The notes under the pieces were generated by a model. That model was not told the origin of the DNA, searched no databases, and was given only the letters and a program-made list of their open reading frames with translations. 64,000 bases of DNA from Symbiodinium natans (Eukaryota > Sar > Dinophyceae > Suessiales > Symbiodiniaceae): assembly GCA_905221605.1 (NCBI GenBank), contig CAJNDS010001169.1, positions 682,001 to 746,000 of the forward strand. Reading direction: 5' to 3'. The position numbers and the translations under genes were made by a program. Shown here in pieces: positions 41,800-51,340 of this stretch; the first letter of the stretch is position 1, and each line of letters opens with the position of its first letter.

Positions 41800-43005
41800 A
41801 TGGCCATGAAAGCTGGCCTGGCATTTGCCTGGTTCTTTTGGGCACAAAGGGCGCCGTTCCAGTCTTTTAATGCGGTCCGTCCTGGCTCCTGGTGCGTTTG
41901 CACACAGGGTCAGTCACGTTTCGTGGGGCCAAGCAAAATGAACAGACGGACTCGGACTTGCGCATTTTCACCACGTTCCGGAGATGTTCGAGTTTCCAGC
42001 AGTTCGGTGGTGAGGAAGAGTGTATTCGGCGGACATGCGCAGCGCGGTTTGCGAGCAGATTTCGGACCAGTTTCGGCACTCTCAGCTCTTCAGGCTTGCG
42101 CAATGCAGGCAGATGGTCGGCTCGTCTGCTTTGGATACAACAGTGATGGGCAGTGTGACGCCCCAGCAGATTTGGGACCAGTTTTGGCAGTCTCAGCAGG
42201 CAGTTTTCATACTTGCGCAGTGCGGTCAGATGGTCAGCTCGTTTGCTTTGGAGACAATGGTGATGGTCAGTCTGACGTCCCAGCAGATTTGGGACCAGTT
42301 TTGGCAGTCTCAGCAGGCAATTGTCATACTTGTGCCATGCGGACAGATGGTCAGCTCGTCTGCTTTGGATACCATGGTGATGGTCAGTGTGACGTCCCAG
42401 CAGATTTGGGACCAGTTTTGGTCGCAGCAGGCAATTCTCATACTTGCGCCGTGCGGACAGATGGTCAGCTCGTCTGCTTTGGATTCAATAGGTATGGTCA
42501 GTGTGACGTCCCAGCAGATTTGGGACCAGTTTTGGCAGTCTCAAACGGCAATTCTCATCATGCTTGCGCAGTGCGGTCAGATGGTCAGCTCGTTTGCTTT
42601 GGAGACAACTATTATGGTCAGTCTGACGTCCCAGCAGATTTGGGACCAGTTTTGGCAGTCTCAGCAGGCAATTCTCATACTTGCGCCGTGCGGACAGATG
42701 GTCAGCTTTTCTGCTTTGGAGACAATAGTGCTGGGCAGTGTGACGTCCCAGCAGATTTGGGACCAGTTTTGGCAGTCTCAGCAGGCAGTTCTCATACTTG
42801 CGCCGTGCGGACAGATGCTCAGCTTTTTTGCTTTGGAGACAATCGTGATGGTCAGTGTGACGTCCCAGCAGATCTGGGACCAGTTTTGGCAGTCTCAGCA
42901 GGCAGTTCTCATACTTGCGCAGTGCGGTCAGATGGTCAGCTCGTTTGCTTTGGAGACAATCGTGATGGTCAGTGTGACGTCCCAGCAGATTTGGGACCAG
43001 TTTAG
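41800..43005 (+). CDS. RCC1-repeat protein, apparent cargo inside the PLV
   Basis: 401 aa. After a short hydrophobic N-terminus (residues 1-20) and a basic stretch, residues from about 88 on are eight or nine tandem units of about 39 aa. The consensus is GPVLAVSAG-SHTCAVR-DGQLVCFGDN-GQCDVPADL, which is the RCC1_2 or BNR-like type. Units are about 117 bp and nearly identical in DNA, so expansion was recent. Known: RCC1 repeats form beta propellers; this Cys-containing variant is common in dinoflagellate genomes. The gene lies between the left terminal repeat and the integrase, so it sits inside the virus, yet its base composition is host-like and unlike the AT-rich viral genes. Inferred: host gene capture, or a later insertion. 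The frame stops at 43003-43005 in mid-repeat. Function in the virus is unknown. Confidence 0.75.
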   Translation: MAMKAGLAFAWFFWAQRAPFQSFNAVRPGSWCVCTQGQSRFVGPSKMNRRTRTCAFSPRSGDVRVSSSSVVRKSVFGGHAQRGLRADFGPVSALSALQACAMQADGRLVCFGYNSDGQCDAPADLGPVLAVSAGSFHTCAVRSDGQLVCFGDNGDGQSDVPADLGPVLAVSAGNCHTCAMRTDGQLVCFGYHGDGQCDVPADLGPVLVAAGNSHTCAVRTDGQLVCFGFNRYGQCDVPADLGPVLAVSNGNSHHACAVRSDGQLVCFGDNYYGQSDVPADLGPVLAVSAGNSHTCAVRTDGQLFCFGDNSAGQCDVPADLGPVLAVSAGSSHTCAVRTDAQLFCFGDNRDGQCDVPADLGPVLAVSAGSSHTCAVRSDGQLVCFGDNRDGQCDVPADLGPV

Positions 43006-43105
43006 TTGGTCATTGTCATACTTGTGCTGTGCAGAGGGGACAGATAGCCAGCTTGTCTGCTTTGGAGACAATTTTTACTGGAAGAGTCATGTGCCCAACC
43101 GCTGA
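43006..43105 (+). pseudogene. Broken terminal RCC1 unit
   Basis: The sequence after the stop continues the RCC1 repeat in shifted frames: an HCHTCAVQ-like segment, then TDSQLVCFGDNFYWKSHVPN and a stop near 43105. One base appears to be lost near 43003 and a second shift lies near 43050. An AATAAA string follows at about 43111. Confidence 0.55.
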
Positions 43106-43133
43106 TCGTGAATAAAATACAGAGTGCCTGCAC

Positions 43134-44048
43134 TCAAAGCTTCAGTAGTTCAAATCTCAAAAACTGCCTACTATTACCTTCAACTCTGTAATAATTTTGA
43201 CCTAACTTATTTTCAATATTTTCTATTGTATAAATATTTTGACTATAATTACTCACTCTTTCTTTTTCATTTGGTTTTCGCTTCCTAAATATCTTAACTT
43301 CGTCCCCTACATTTAGTTCGGGATAAATGCGGTTCTTCTTGCCCTTCATCGTTAAATTTAGTTTCACTTTGAATTGATTACTGGGTTTTCGGGCTTCTTT
43401 TGGTGTAAATCCCGTAGCCGAGTGCTTCATTTGATTGTTATAGGTTAATAATATTTCTAATATGTAGTCTGGCCATTGGATGTTCTGTTTTCCTCCTTTT
43501 TTCTCATCCGCTTCAACTCTCCTATACAACATATCTTTAAAAGTTCTGATGGCTCTTTCGCTAAAATTTGGGTGCGCCCTCGTTCTATGATGTTCTATGT
43601 TTTCATCCTTCAAATACTTTTGTATTGCTTCCTTGTTCATTGCTCCCTCGTCGTCTGTGTAAATTATCTCGGGTTTCTTTCCCATCTTGTTTAAACACTC
43701 AATCATTCCACTTGATAAATCCTCTTCTTTTTTTCCTTTTATCGGCACCACACACATAAACTTATCAAATACATCAATCATTAGCATACCTACCCTAAAC
43801 TTTTGTTCGTCCAAATCGTTTATAAAAAACAAATCCATCTGATATTCATAAGCGGAATGGGGGGCGATAAAACTGTTTTGACCTACCGGCTTTCTTTTTT
43901 GTTCAACATTCTTTCTAAAAAACTCGTTTATATCTGCCATTGTTATGGTTTTGTCCTTCTCCCGTGCTTCGCTTAATGTCCTTTGTTTTGAGCCATAACC
44001 GGCTCTATCAAAATATACGTCATTAATGATTTTCTGCTTCTCGCTCAT
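43134..44048 (-). CDS. rve-family (DDE) integrase of the PLV
   Basis: About 304 aa from ATG 44048; an alternative in-frame ATG at 44063 adds five residues. The retroviral-type integrase core is recognised by the D of YQMDLFF, the D of IYTDDEGAMN and the E of FSERAIRTFKD, with usual spacing. The C-terminus (NVGDEVKIF ... YRVEGNSRQFLRFELLKL) resembles the chromo or SH3-like tail of Polinton integrases. Role: it cuts target DNA and joins the terminal repeats, giving the CAATA duplication. It is convergent with the RCC1 cargo gene and lies downstream of a 104-residue ORF on the same strand. The frame is intact and the catalytic triad is present, so it could be active. Confidence 0.92.
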   Translation of the reverse strand: MSEKQKIINDVYFDRAGYGSKQRTLSEAREKDKTITMADINEFFRKNVEQKRKPVGQNSFIAPHSAYEYQMDLFFINDLDEQKFRVGMLMIDVFDKFMCVVPIKGKKEEDLSSGMIECLNKMGKKPEIIYTDDEGAMNKEAIQKYLKDENIEHHRTRAHPNFSERAIRTFKDMLYRRVEADEKKGGKQNIQWPDYILEILLTYNNQMKHSATGFTPKEARKPSNQFKVKLNLTMKGKKNRIYPELNVGDEVKIFRKRKPNEKERVSNYSQNIYTIENIENKLGQNYYRVEGNSRQFLRFELLKL

Positions 44049-44070
44049 ATAAATAAGTAACAAACAAATA

Positions 44071-44097
44071 ATGATTTAATATAATTAATTAAATCAT
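44071..44097 (-). terminator. Hairpin at the 3' end of the 104-aa ORF
   Basis: Perfect 10 bp arms, ATGATTTAAT and ATTAAATCAT, around a 7 nt loop, just downstream of the minus-strand stop at 44102. It belongs to a series of gene-end hairpins in this element. Confidence 0.5.
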
Positions 44098-44101
44098 CAT
44101 T

Positions 44102-44416
44102 TTATACAGCATTTGGCATAATCACTTTGTATTCGTTCATATCGTATTTTGGTGCTCCGCGCTTCTTCCCGCTAGGTTTCTTATCTGTAATGATTTCATT
44201 AATCTGACTTGGTGTTAAGTCTTCCTCGCTTAAATTGTTTTCTTCTATGTATTCCTTAAGTTTCTTTTTTTGGTTGTGCCTTAAACTTGCTTCGCGCTTC
44301 TTCATCATAAATTGCTCGTCTTCTTTCCTCTTGTTATAATACAGCCTCTGATACAAAGCCAGTTGTTGCTTAATCTCGTCCATTGTCATATCCTCGGGAC
44401 TTTTGAAATGTGTCAT
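44102..44416 (-). CDS. Small basic PLV protein of unknown function
   Basis: 104 aa, highly charged and mostly helical in appearance. It starts MTHFKSPEDMTMDEIKQQLA and continues with a Lys/Glu-rich predicted coiled coil, then ends in a basic KKPSGKKRGAPKYD segment that could bind DNA. I do not recognise the family. It is divergent from the polymerase gene and upstream of the integrase on the same strand, so the two may be co-expressed. Its upstream region carries the TAAAGAAAT block 24 nt before ATG that is also found before two genes at the right end, pointing to early expression. Confidence 0.65.
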   Translation of the reverse strand: MTHFKSPEDMTMDEIKQQLALYQRLYYNKRKEDEQFMMKKREASLRHNQKKKLKEYIEENNLSEEDLTPSQINEIITDKKPSGKKRGAPKYDMNEYKVIMPNAV

Positions 44417-44531
44417 ATTACTATACTATATATTTATACTATTTCTTTAAATAAGTTTCTAAATATATTACGAAAATCTTTAGAAAAAACATTTAAAAAG
44501 AAATTTAATTTATATTGTAATTATATTGTAT
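44417..44531. promoter_or_regulatory. Divergent early-type promoter region
   Basis: On the minus strand, TTAAAGAAAT (44441-44450) followed by an ATATATAG stretch lies 24 nt before the ATG at 44416. On the plus strand a related block (44481-44504, AGAAAAAACATTTAAAAAGAAAT) precedes the polymerase ATG at 44532 by 27 nt. Both resemble the block before the genes at 59715 and 60361. Confidence 0.5.
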
Positions 44532-47500
44532 ATGAGCAAAAATATTAAGCGTAACACGAGAGCACTACAAACAACCTACGACAACTACAAGAATCGTTTA
44601 ACACAAGGCACCAGAGAAAAAACACAAAATCTAATTAACTTTTATGAAGACCGTAAAATAGCGCAATTCACCACTGCGGATAATTTAATCAGACAGTTCA
44701 TAACCGCAAAACCGACAAACAAAAGACGAAGGCAAACAAAGCATACGACAAAATCCACGACAAACACCACGACAAAGAACCACTCGGGCAACGAATGCGG
44801 GAAGCAAAGAAGGAAAACAAAAGACGAAATAGCACCAGCATCTACTCTATAGATGTAATGTTTTATAAATTAAAGTTAGAAAAAGACAACGCTATTAAAA
44901 CCGCTTTCAAAGACCACAAAGGCCGACCTTTAATTTATTTTTGGAAAGAACCTAAAAGCGCAAATGTAACATCCACCAGATACATAGAGGACTTGGTGGG
45001 GAAACGAATTTTTAGATATGATAAGGAAACTAAAAACACATTTACAAAGTTAATGGATACACTCAACACAGACCCAGTTTTAGAAGATGACCTATATCAT
45101 ACAGCGCAATATATGGAATGTATTCAAATTAAGAGCCTTGAGAAAGTAGATGGCGATACAGATTTCAAGCCAGAACAGGAAAAACTAACAAATACCGCTA
45201 ATTTAAGTATGTATAACATCTATATTCAAACGCCTTTAGACCCCGAGTTTGAAACCTTTAAGGAAGCGATAAATGTAAAGCATTACAAAGAAAACGAGTG
45301 CTGGTTTAACACCATCACCGATTGGTATAAGGATACACTACTGGGCGAGAAGCGCAGGGAGAAGAACAGATTAACAAAAAAAAGTATGTTAAAACTGATG
45401 AATAAAACCGAAGATGAGTTTAAAACGAATGGGGCATCAATACAGGATATGGTGCCGGTGTTTGAACACTACGGTATTCAAGTAAGGATATTTAACTCCT
45501 TCATAAAGCCGATTTTCAAATACTCACCAACTAAATACAACCACCATATACCAACATTACATGCTTTAGTTAAAAATAATCATATCTACACAGCAAACGA
45601 CAACCTACAGATGTTAAGGCAGATGGTGGCAATCCGCGAGAATCAAGATGTATCGGTTAAGGCTTCCCCAGATTACCACATAAACGAAAATGACGAACCC
45701 ACTGAATGTAAAATGATACAGTCCTTAAATGACCTTAAGAAATTCAGGGAGAAAGACGAATATACCTTAATTTATGATGGTAACGATTTAACCCATTTGT
45801 TTTATGAAAGCAAGATGGCAGGGTATGAGCCACAAGTGAGATTTACTGGTTGTATCGTTTCTGATTTGTATTTCAAATTCTACATTAAAAGAAGAGCATA
45901 AGATACAGGATTAAAACCCAAAATCTAGTGACAAGCTCCGTTGATGGAACTATAACGGTAAGGACTGAGCAGATCTATAACAACATGTCTAAAGCAATGT
46001 ATGAATTCAATAAGGCATTGTTTAACCCCTTACATAAATCCTATTACAACGAAACCGATATACAAATTCTGAAGGAATGCCGAACAATCCCGCCAGTGGG
46101 AGAAACAAATAAATTCTACAAGGTGTTTAACCAAAGAACCGAGAAATACGACAAATACGGGTTTATGCCTGAAACCACCACCGAAATAGATGTAAGAAAG
46201 CTTACACCCACGCCTTCAACCAAATTACCGAGATTCCCGTCTTTAATCAGTTTGATATATGGAAGCATTTCAATTACAAAGCCCACGATTACAGCAAGTT
46301 TCACGAGCTGACTTTGTTTTTAGTTAAACCTAAAGAACAAGCGTTATTTTTTAATAAGACACACTGTTTAGTCTATGGTAAGTTTCTAAAGCACTACGCC
46401 GATAAATGCGAAATCCTACATTACAAAGAGCCTTCTAGAGTGTATAAGGTGAATTACACGAAGCTTATTAAACAACTATGGGCAACCGAAATATCAGACC
46501 ATTATCCAGAAGATGCTAAAATCAAGAAGCTTATAGCAAATGTAAATTTCGGATTGCTAGAGAAGGGAACGAACAAAAAATCTAAAAGCTTTGCCTTTGA
46601 CAGCCTTCGGGAAGCATTGTATTATCAGCAGGAAGTAGGAGGCAAGATTAATAAAATCACCGGATACGACGAAGACGACAAGGAATTGGACAGAAAATAT
46701 TACTGCTTAACAGTGACCGATAGAGTGGCATTAAGAAACGGATATACTTACATAAAGGAGTTACTTCTACAAATCCATAACCATAAAATACACGAGGATT
46801 ATACCAAATTAATAAATAATGGTGTTGATGTATGGAGTGTTAAAACAGATGCCTTTGTAATTAGGCATGAGCACTTAAGCAAGGCGAAGAAAGCAATAAC
46901 ATTTAACGGTAACATCGGAGGATGGAGACACGAAAAAGGTAAATCAATAATCCCACCGACAGAGCAACACAAAATGAAGAAAACTACCTTAACAAAAATA
47001 CCACAATATACCAACGAAACACTAGAAATTAAAGACGAGTGGGACACCGAAAGCATAGCAAAACAAATAACTCAAAAGAGCCCGCTTATTATAAGAAGTA
47101 AATACGCAGGCGGTGGTAAATCGCATTTGGCAAAGCATTTCAGTAAGTTAGGTTCTCAAACATTGTTTGTAGTCCCGCAGAACAGCTTATCGCAAAATAT
47201 AGACGATGAAGCAATCACTACAAATAAATTCTTTGCTATTCCTGTTGGCGACGGTGAGAAACTACCAGAGTTTGACCATAGTAAATTTAACTGTATAGTG
47301 TTTGACGAGATTTATATGAATAGTTTATATATCTTAAATAGGATTAGGGAATTCGCGAAGCAACATCCCGATAAAATTATCATAGGTGCGGGAGATGTTA
47401 AACAACTGCCCCCGATTGAAGACTTAACCAATACCAGAAAGCCTGACGAATACGCTGACGATTGTATCAACCAAATATTTAAATACAATATGATGCTTAA

Positions 47501-48377
47501 GATTTGTAAGAGGTTAGGGGCTAAAGATGACTCAAAAGCAAATGAGAACCGCAACACCTTAAACCGTATGTATGACGACATGTGGATAAACCGCATTCCT
47601 ATAACCGACTTTGTAAGGAAATATTTTAAAACGACTTCCGACCTAATGGCGTCCGAGAAGAACATAGCATACACCAATATACGATGTAAATATGTATCCA
47701 ACTACATAAGAAGCAACCTAGGTAAAACCGATAAGTACGAAGTAGGGGAAACGCTTATATGTAGGAAATATAAGAAGGTTGGAAACACTAAGTTTAATGT
47801 TAATTATCGGGTTAAAATAGTTAATATATCAGGCAATGTAGTTACCTTAGAGAACATAAAATCAAAAGATAGATACACCATCGACATTTACACTTTAGAT
47901 AATCATTTTAGATACGACTACTGTGCCACTTGCCATTCCGCGCAGGGGGCATCAATCAAAGGAAAAATGACCATCCACGAGTGGGAGAAGTCATATTTAG
48001 TAAGCCGTGAGTGGATATGGTGCGCCTTAACGAGAAGCACTGATTTTAATGATGTTTTGTTTTACGAAGGCGCTACTAACAAGGGAGAGCTTAACGAAGA
48101 AAATCTACACCGATATTTGGGAAATAAAATTAAGAATTATAAGTTACAGGATGAGGCGAAGAATAGAACAATAGATGAGACTAAATATGTTGATACTGAA
48201 TGGTTTATGAAGAGGTTAAACGGAAACTGCCAGAACTGCGGTTGTCGCTTTGAGTTTGACATAAGTAACGGATACTTAACTAATAATATAACTGCTCAGA
48301 GACTAAACAACGAAGTCCCGCATTATAAAGAGAACTGCGAGGCTTGGTGTAAGTTATGTAATTGCTCGGCGAAATAA
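44532..48377 (+). CDS. Family B DNA polymerase fused to SF1 helicase, with three frame breaks
   Basis: About 1,280 codons in four consecutive frames, each shift equal to one missing base, near 44710-44731, 45886-45903 and 46192-46200. The N-terminal part (44532-45890) contains an ENECWFNTITDWY block and an HIYT block that I recall from PLV polymerases; a proofreading region probably follows. Palm motifs appear in family B order: motif A (DVRK then AYT in the next frame, 46189-46208), motif B (K-x-x-x-ANVNFG, about 46517-46555) and motif C (SVKTDAF, about 46829-46852). The helicase follows: Walker A AGGGKSH (about 47107), Walker B CIVFDEI (about 47293), GDVKQLPP (about 47390) and ATCHSAQG (about 47929), RecD/Pif1-like. 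A Cys-rich tail (CQNCGC ... CKLCNC) may bind zinc. Role: viral genome replication. Whether the breaks are real or assembly errors is open. Confidence 0.88.
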
Positions 48378-48406
48378 TTACTAAAAATGTTTTTAATAAT
48401 TATTTC
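48371..48406. terminator. Shared hairpin at convergent gene ends
   Basis: Arms of 17 bp (48371-48387 and 48390-48406) with one mismatch and a 2 nt loop. The polymerase stop (48375-48377) lies inside, and the first two bases of the opposing minus-strand stop (48405-48407) lie at its edge. It can serve transcripts from both strands. Confidence 0.65.
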
Positions 48407-49238
48407 AATTCTTAAATGCTTTCTTTTCATAATTAACTCCTTGAGAACTACTACTTGAAGCAGAACTTATAACAATAGGGGAACTTTTAACAGAAATTGG
48501 CGAACTTTTAACAGAAATGGGGGAACTTCTAACAGATATGGGCGAACTCCTAACGCTGATAGGGTTGCTGTTTCCATAATGTATTGTTGAAGCAGGGCGG
48601 GAACTACCATAATGTATAGTTGAAGAACGGGAACTAGATTTACTACTACGCGAACCACCTATAGGTAGATTACCATAAGGGTTGTTGCTATGATGTGAAA
48701 TAGAAGAACTTGAAGAGGAAGGTATAGGTGTTTCATCTTTTTTAGTTGGTAATGGTTCGCTATTGTTACTGCTTGGTTGTCTTGATATTGGTACTTCTAC
48801 TTCCACCTCCTCAAACAAACTATCAAACAATCTTCTCATAAATGATTTTTGTTGCTCTTGCTCTTGCTCTTGCTCTTGCTCTTGCTCTTGCTCTTGCTCT
48901 TGCTCTTCTGATTTCTCGCTTGATTTACTAGATTGTATTGAATGCTCACTCTCTACCTGTTGTTTTTCGTTTTCGGGTTCAATTGCTGTCTTCAAACTTT
49001 CCGATGTAGATGAATATGATGAATGGTTGCTAAATAAATCTGTTTGGGTTCCCTTTTGTGGGTTCTCATTCATTATTATCGCCTTCTTATCATATTTATC
49101 TAAATCAAAGTCATCAAAATCTACCTCCTCTAATAACATTCCTTGTTGTGTTCTTCTTTCCCTTTCTGGTAATATTCTTAATCTTCTTGTTTTTGCCTCC
49201 CTTAATAATTCTTCATATGTTGGGCGTAATCTTAACAT
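48405..49238 (-). CDS. Low-complexity PLV protein with LRPTY N-terminus
   Basis: 277 aa. It opens with MLRLRPTYEELLREAKTRR, a motif shared with the neighbouring 348-aa protein (LKLRPTYDEM). A (EQ)n run encoded by a hexanucleotide repeat lies near residues 112-130. The C-terminal half is Ser-rich with tandem SPISV[RK]S units and ends EKKAFKN. No catalytic domain is visible. Its place at the edge of the structural module and the shared N-terminal peptide suggest a virion or assembly protein that docks to the same partner as its neighbour. This is inference; the family is unknown to me. Confidence 0.7.
   Translation of the reverse strand: MLRLRPTYEELLREAKTRRLRILPERERRTQQGMLLEEVDFDDFDLDKYDKKAIIMNENPQKGTQTDLFSNHSSYSSTSESLKTAIEPENEKQQVESEHSIQSSKSSEKSEEQEQEQEQEQEQEQEQEQQKSFMRRLFDSLFEEVEVEVPISRQPSSNNSEPLPTKKDETPIPSSSSSSISHHSNNPYGNLPIGGSRSSKSSSRSSTIHYGSSRPASTIHYGNSNPISVRSSPISVRSSPISVKSSPISVKSSPIVISSASSSSSQGVNYEKKAFKN
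48852..48906 (-). repeat. Hexanucleotide repeat coding for (Gln-Glu)n
   Basis: About nine tandem copies of CTTGCT on the plus strand, in frame with the 277-aa ORF. Such a run is prone to length change by slippage without breaking the frame. Confidence 0.85.
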
Positions 49239-49262
49239 TTATAATTATACTGATATTATAAC

Positions 49263-50309
49263 TTATAACAAACTCATAGCACCACTAACGACACCATCAA
49301 TCACGGCACCTTTTACTGCTTCCTTTCCTGCTTCTAATAAAGCACTTCCCGCACTTTCAAATGCCTTTCGGATTACTCCTTTACCTTTGCCTTTCTTCAT
49401 CTGCGTCCATTCTTCCATTCTACTTCGTAAAAGTTGGTCATTGACTTCATCCGCCCACTTACCCGTTTGAATTAGTCTTTCAACATAATTCAGTAAATAT
49501 TCCTTTTTGGTTGGTGATTTACCCTTGCCTTTGATTTTTAGTTTGTCCATTTCTTCTTCTTGCTCTTCCGTTAGTTTTATTCCTCTTAAACGTAATTGAT
49601 ATAGTATATCATCTACTGAAACATCTTTGTTTTTCCATCTATCTATATTTTCATTATAATCTATTGTTTCCTTATGCTTTCTAGATTGTGGAGGCACTTG
49701 TGTTTCATCATCATCCTCAAATTCTTCCTCTTCTTCTTCCTCTTCTGCTAATTCGGTAGGGGTTTCTAAAGGTGGTAAATCTTCGTCATCTTCATTTGCT
49801 GTATCACTTGCCATGGAATGAATAGGAATGCCTACAGGCAATTGCTGACTATGGACATCTCCTAGGTCGCTTCTAGCATCATCAACTAATCTGTTTCTAC
49901 TTTCCATTTGTTGGTTAAGACCGGTCTCTAATTCTGCCCTGATTGCTTGTTCATACTCTGCATTAATCATCTGGTCTAAAAAATCACTACCTCCTGATTG
50001 ATAAGCGGAACTTGGAGTTCTACCACCATAACTTAAAACGCCCATTGACGTTCCTGTTGCTATTGCTGTTTGTCTCAGTTGGGTTTGTCTTAATTCTTCC
50101 TTTACTTTGTTTTCTTCTTGCTGTTTCAACCCTAGAAAATCAACATTATCAAACTGACTTCCAAATTGATTGTTTCTAAACAATGTTGCCTTTCTATCAA
50201 TCACTGTTTCAATTGATGGGCGGTTTTCATCACCCTGTTCATTAATCATTCCTACCATTTCATCGTAGGTTGGTCTCAGTTTTAATTCTGATTTCAATGT
50301 TTTAATCAT
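49263..50309 (-). CDS. Putative PLV virion-associated protein
   Basis: 348 aa. The N-terminus has LKLRPTYDEMVGMINEQG, matching the start of the 277-aa neighbour. The middle is Gln/Glu-rich with an acidic stretch (EEEEEEEFEDDDE, around residue 200). A helical segment follows (about 250-280), then a Gly/Ala-rich amphipathic C-terminus (AFESAGSALLEAGKEAVKGA). Such tails occur in adenovirus and Polinton internal capsid proteins that act on membranes or bind the shell; that comparison is analogy only. A TCTA motif lies 11 nt upstream of ATG. It lies on the same strand as the minor capsid gene, and its frame is intact. Confidence 0.72.
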   Translation of the reverse strand: MIKTLKSELKLRPTYDEMVGMINEQGDENRPSIETVIDRKATLFRNNQFGSQFDNVDFLGLKQQEENKVKEELRQTQLRQTAIATGTSMGVLSYGGRTPSSAYQSGGSDFLDQMINAEYEQAIRAELETGLNQQMESRNRLVDDARSDLGDVHSQQLPVGIPIHSMASDTANEDDEDLPPLETPTELAEEEEEEEEFEDDDETQVPPQSRKHKETIDYNENIDRWKNKDVSVDDILYQLRLRGIKLTEEQEEEMDKLKIKGKGKSPTKKEYLLNYVERLIQTGKWADEVNDQLLRSRMEEWTQMKKGKGKGVIRKAFESAGSALLEAGKEAVKGAVIDGVVSGAMSLL

Positions 50310-50319
50310 TATTATTATA

Positions 50320-50640
50320 TTAGATTATTTCCGCCATTATATCTTTTAATTCTTTTTGTCTTTTGATTAGTTCCTCCTTTGTTCTTACTGGCATCATCGG
50401 ACGCTCTAACTGTCTGTTAATAGTATCTAGTTCTCCTTGGTAAATGCTCTTCTTTTGATGCTGTAACCAATCGTTACGAAGTCTAACATTTTCGCCTCTG
50501 TTCTCCGCTTCTTCAATTCTCATCTTCATATCTTGAAGGTATTTTCTACGCGAAGCAACACCGAATGTATCATCAATATCGTAGTATCTTTGGACTTGGG
50601 GTTTGCGTTTGAATTCTGCTTTACTCTTAAACATACTCAT
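50320..50640 (-). CDS. Small charged helical PLV protein
   Basis: 106 aa beginning MSMFKSKAEFKRKPQVQRYY, with a long predicted helix containing many Arg, Lys, Glu and Gln. No known family is recognised. It lies 10 bp from the end of the next ORF on the same strand, in the virion block between the putative capsid accessory protein and the zinc-finger ORF, so co-transcription is likely. Confidence 0.65.
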   Translation of the reverse strand: MSMFKSKAEFKRKPQVQRYYDIDDTFGVASRRKYLQDMKMRIEEAENRGENVRLRNDWLQHQKKSIYQGELDTINRQLERPMMPVRTKEELIKRQKELKDIMAEII

Positions 50641-50680
50641 TATTAATATTAATTAGGTTTAAAACTAATATTCACAATAA

Positions 50681-51302
50681 TTAAAACATGCTTGTTTTAA
50701 ACCGATTTATCTTTTCTTGTTTTTCTTGTTGTCTTAACCTTTTCATTTCATTATAGGACTGTTGTAGTAATTCTGTTGCCGTTGGTTGCTTCGGTGGCGG
50801 TTCTTCCATTCTTACTGGGCGCTGTTTTGTTTTAACTTCAATAGGTTCTGAATATTGTATTTGTTCCCTTGATACATTTTGAGCGTTTTTATCGTTTTCT
50901 TTGTTCTCATACTTTTTACGTAGTTCTTCTTCAATTTCTTTTCTTAATTTTTGTTCAACCTTAGACCCGTAACTTGCCTTTTGCCTATTTACTGGTAATG
51001 TTTCGGTCGGTTGCCCCTTACAATAATGAGGGTGTGTGTTTTTTTAAACTTTTAGGCAACATCTTGTTATTACAGGCGCTACATTCAACCAGCTCAATAA
51101 CTTTGACTGTTCTCGCTAGTTTCTTCGGCGCTGCTTTTGCTTTTGGTTTTGTTTCTTCTTTCGGTTCCTCTTTCGGTTGTTCTTCAGTGGTTGCTTTGAT
51201 TTGTTCAGTTGATTGTTCTTCGTGGGTTGTTTCAATAATTTCATTTGCTACTGGTTCGGGCGCTTCTTCATTTTTAACCTCATCAACCTCCTCATTACTC
51301 AT
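50681..51302 (-). CDS. Zinc-finger and coiled-coil PLV protein with one frameshift
   Basis: The first open part (51302 to 51018) is acidic, then Lys/Pro/Ala-rich, and runs into VECSACNNKM-LPKSLKKHTP. There the frame closes within four codons. A shift of one base near 51018-51035 continues it with HYC, completing a C-x2-C-x12-H-x3-C arrangement, then about 115 residues rich in Glu, Lys, Arg and Gln ending at 50681-50683. The completed finger on exactly this shift is strong evidence that the two parts are one gene of about 206 codons. It lies between minor capsid and accessory virion genes. Its role is unknown; nucleic-acid binding is possible. Confidence 0.72.
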
Positions 51303-51340
51303 TATTTAATGTAGTATATATTTTTCTAATTAGATATTTA

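Noticed and set aside
42020-43105. 361-aa second plus frame across the RCC1 cargo gene
   Set aside because: An out-of-frame reading of the same 117 bp repeat (QIWDQFWQSQQA units), an artefact of repeat periodicity.
44526-48377. Programmed -1 frameshifting in the polymerase
   Set aside because: Three shifts in one gene without clear slippery heptamers followed by structures; missing bases are the simpler explanation.
48852-48906. CRISPR-like short repeat
   Set aside because: Contiguous hexamers without spacers, in frame in a coding region.
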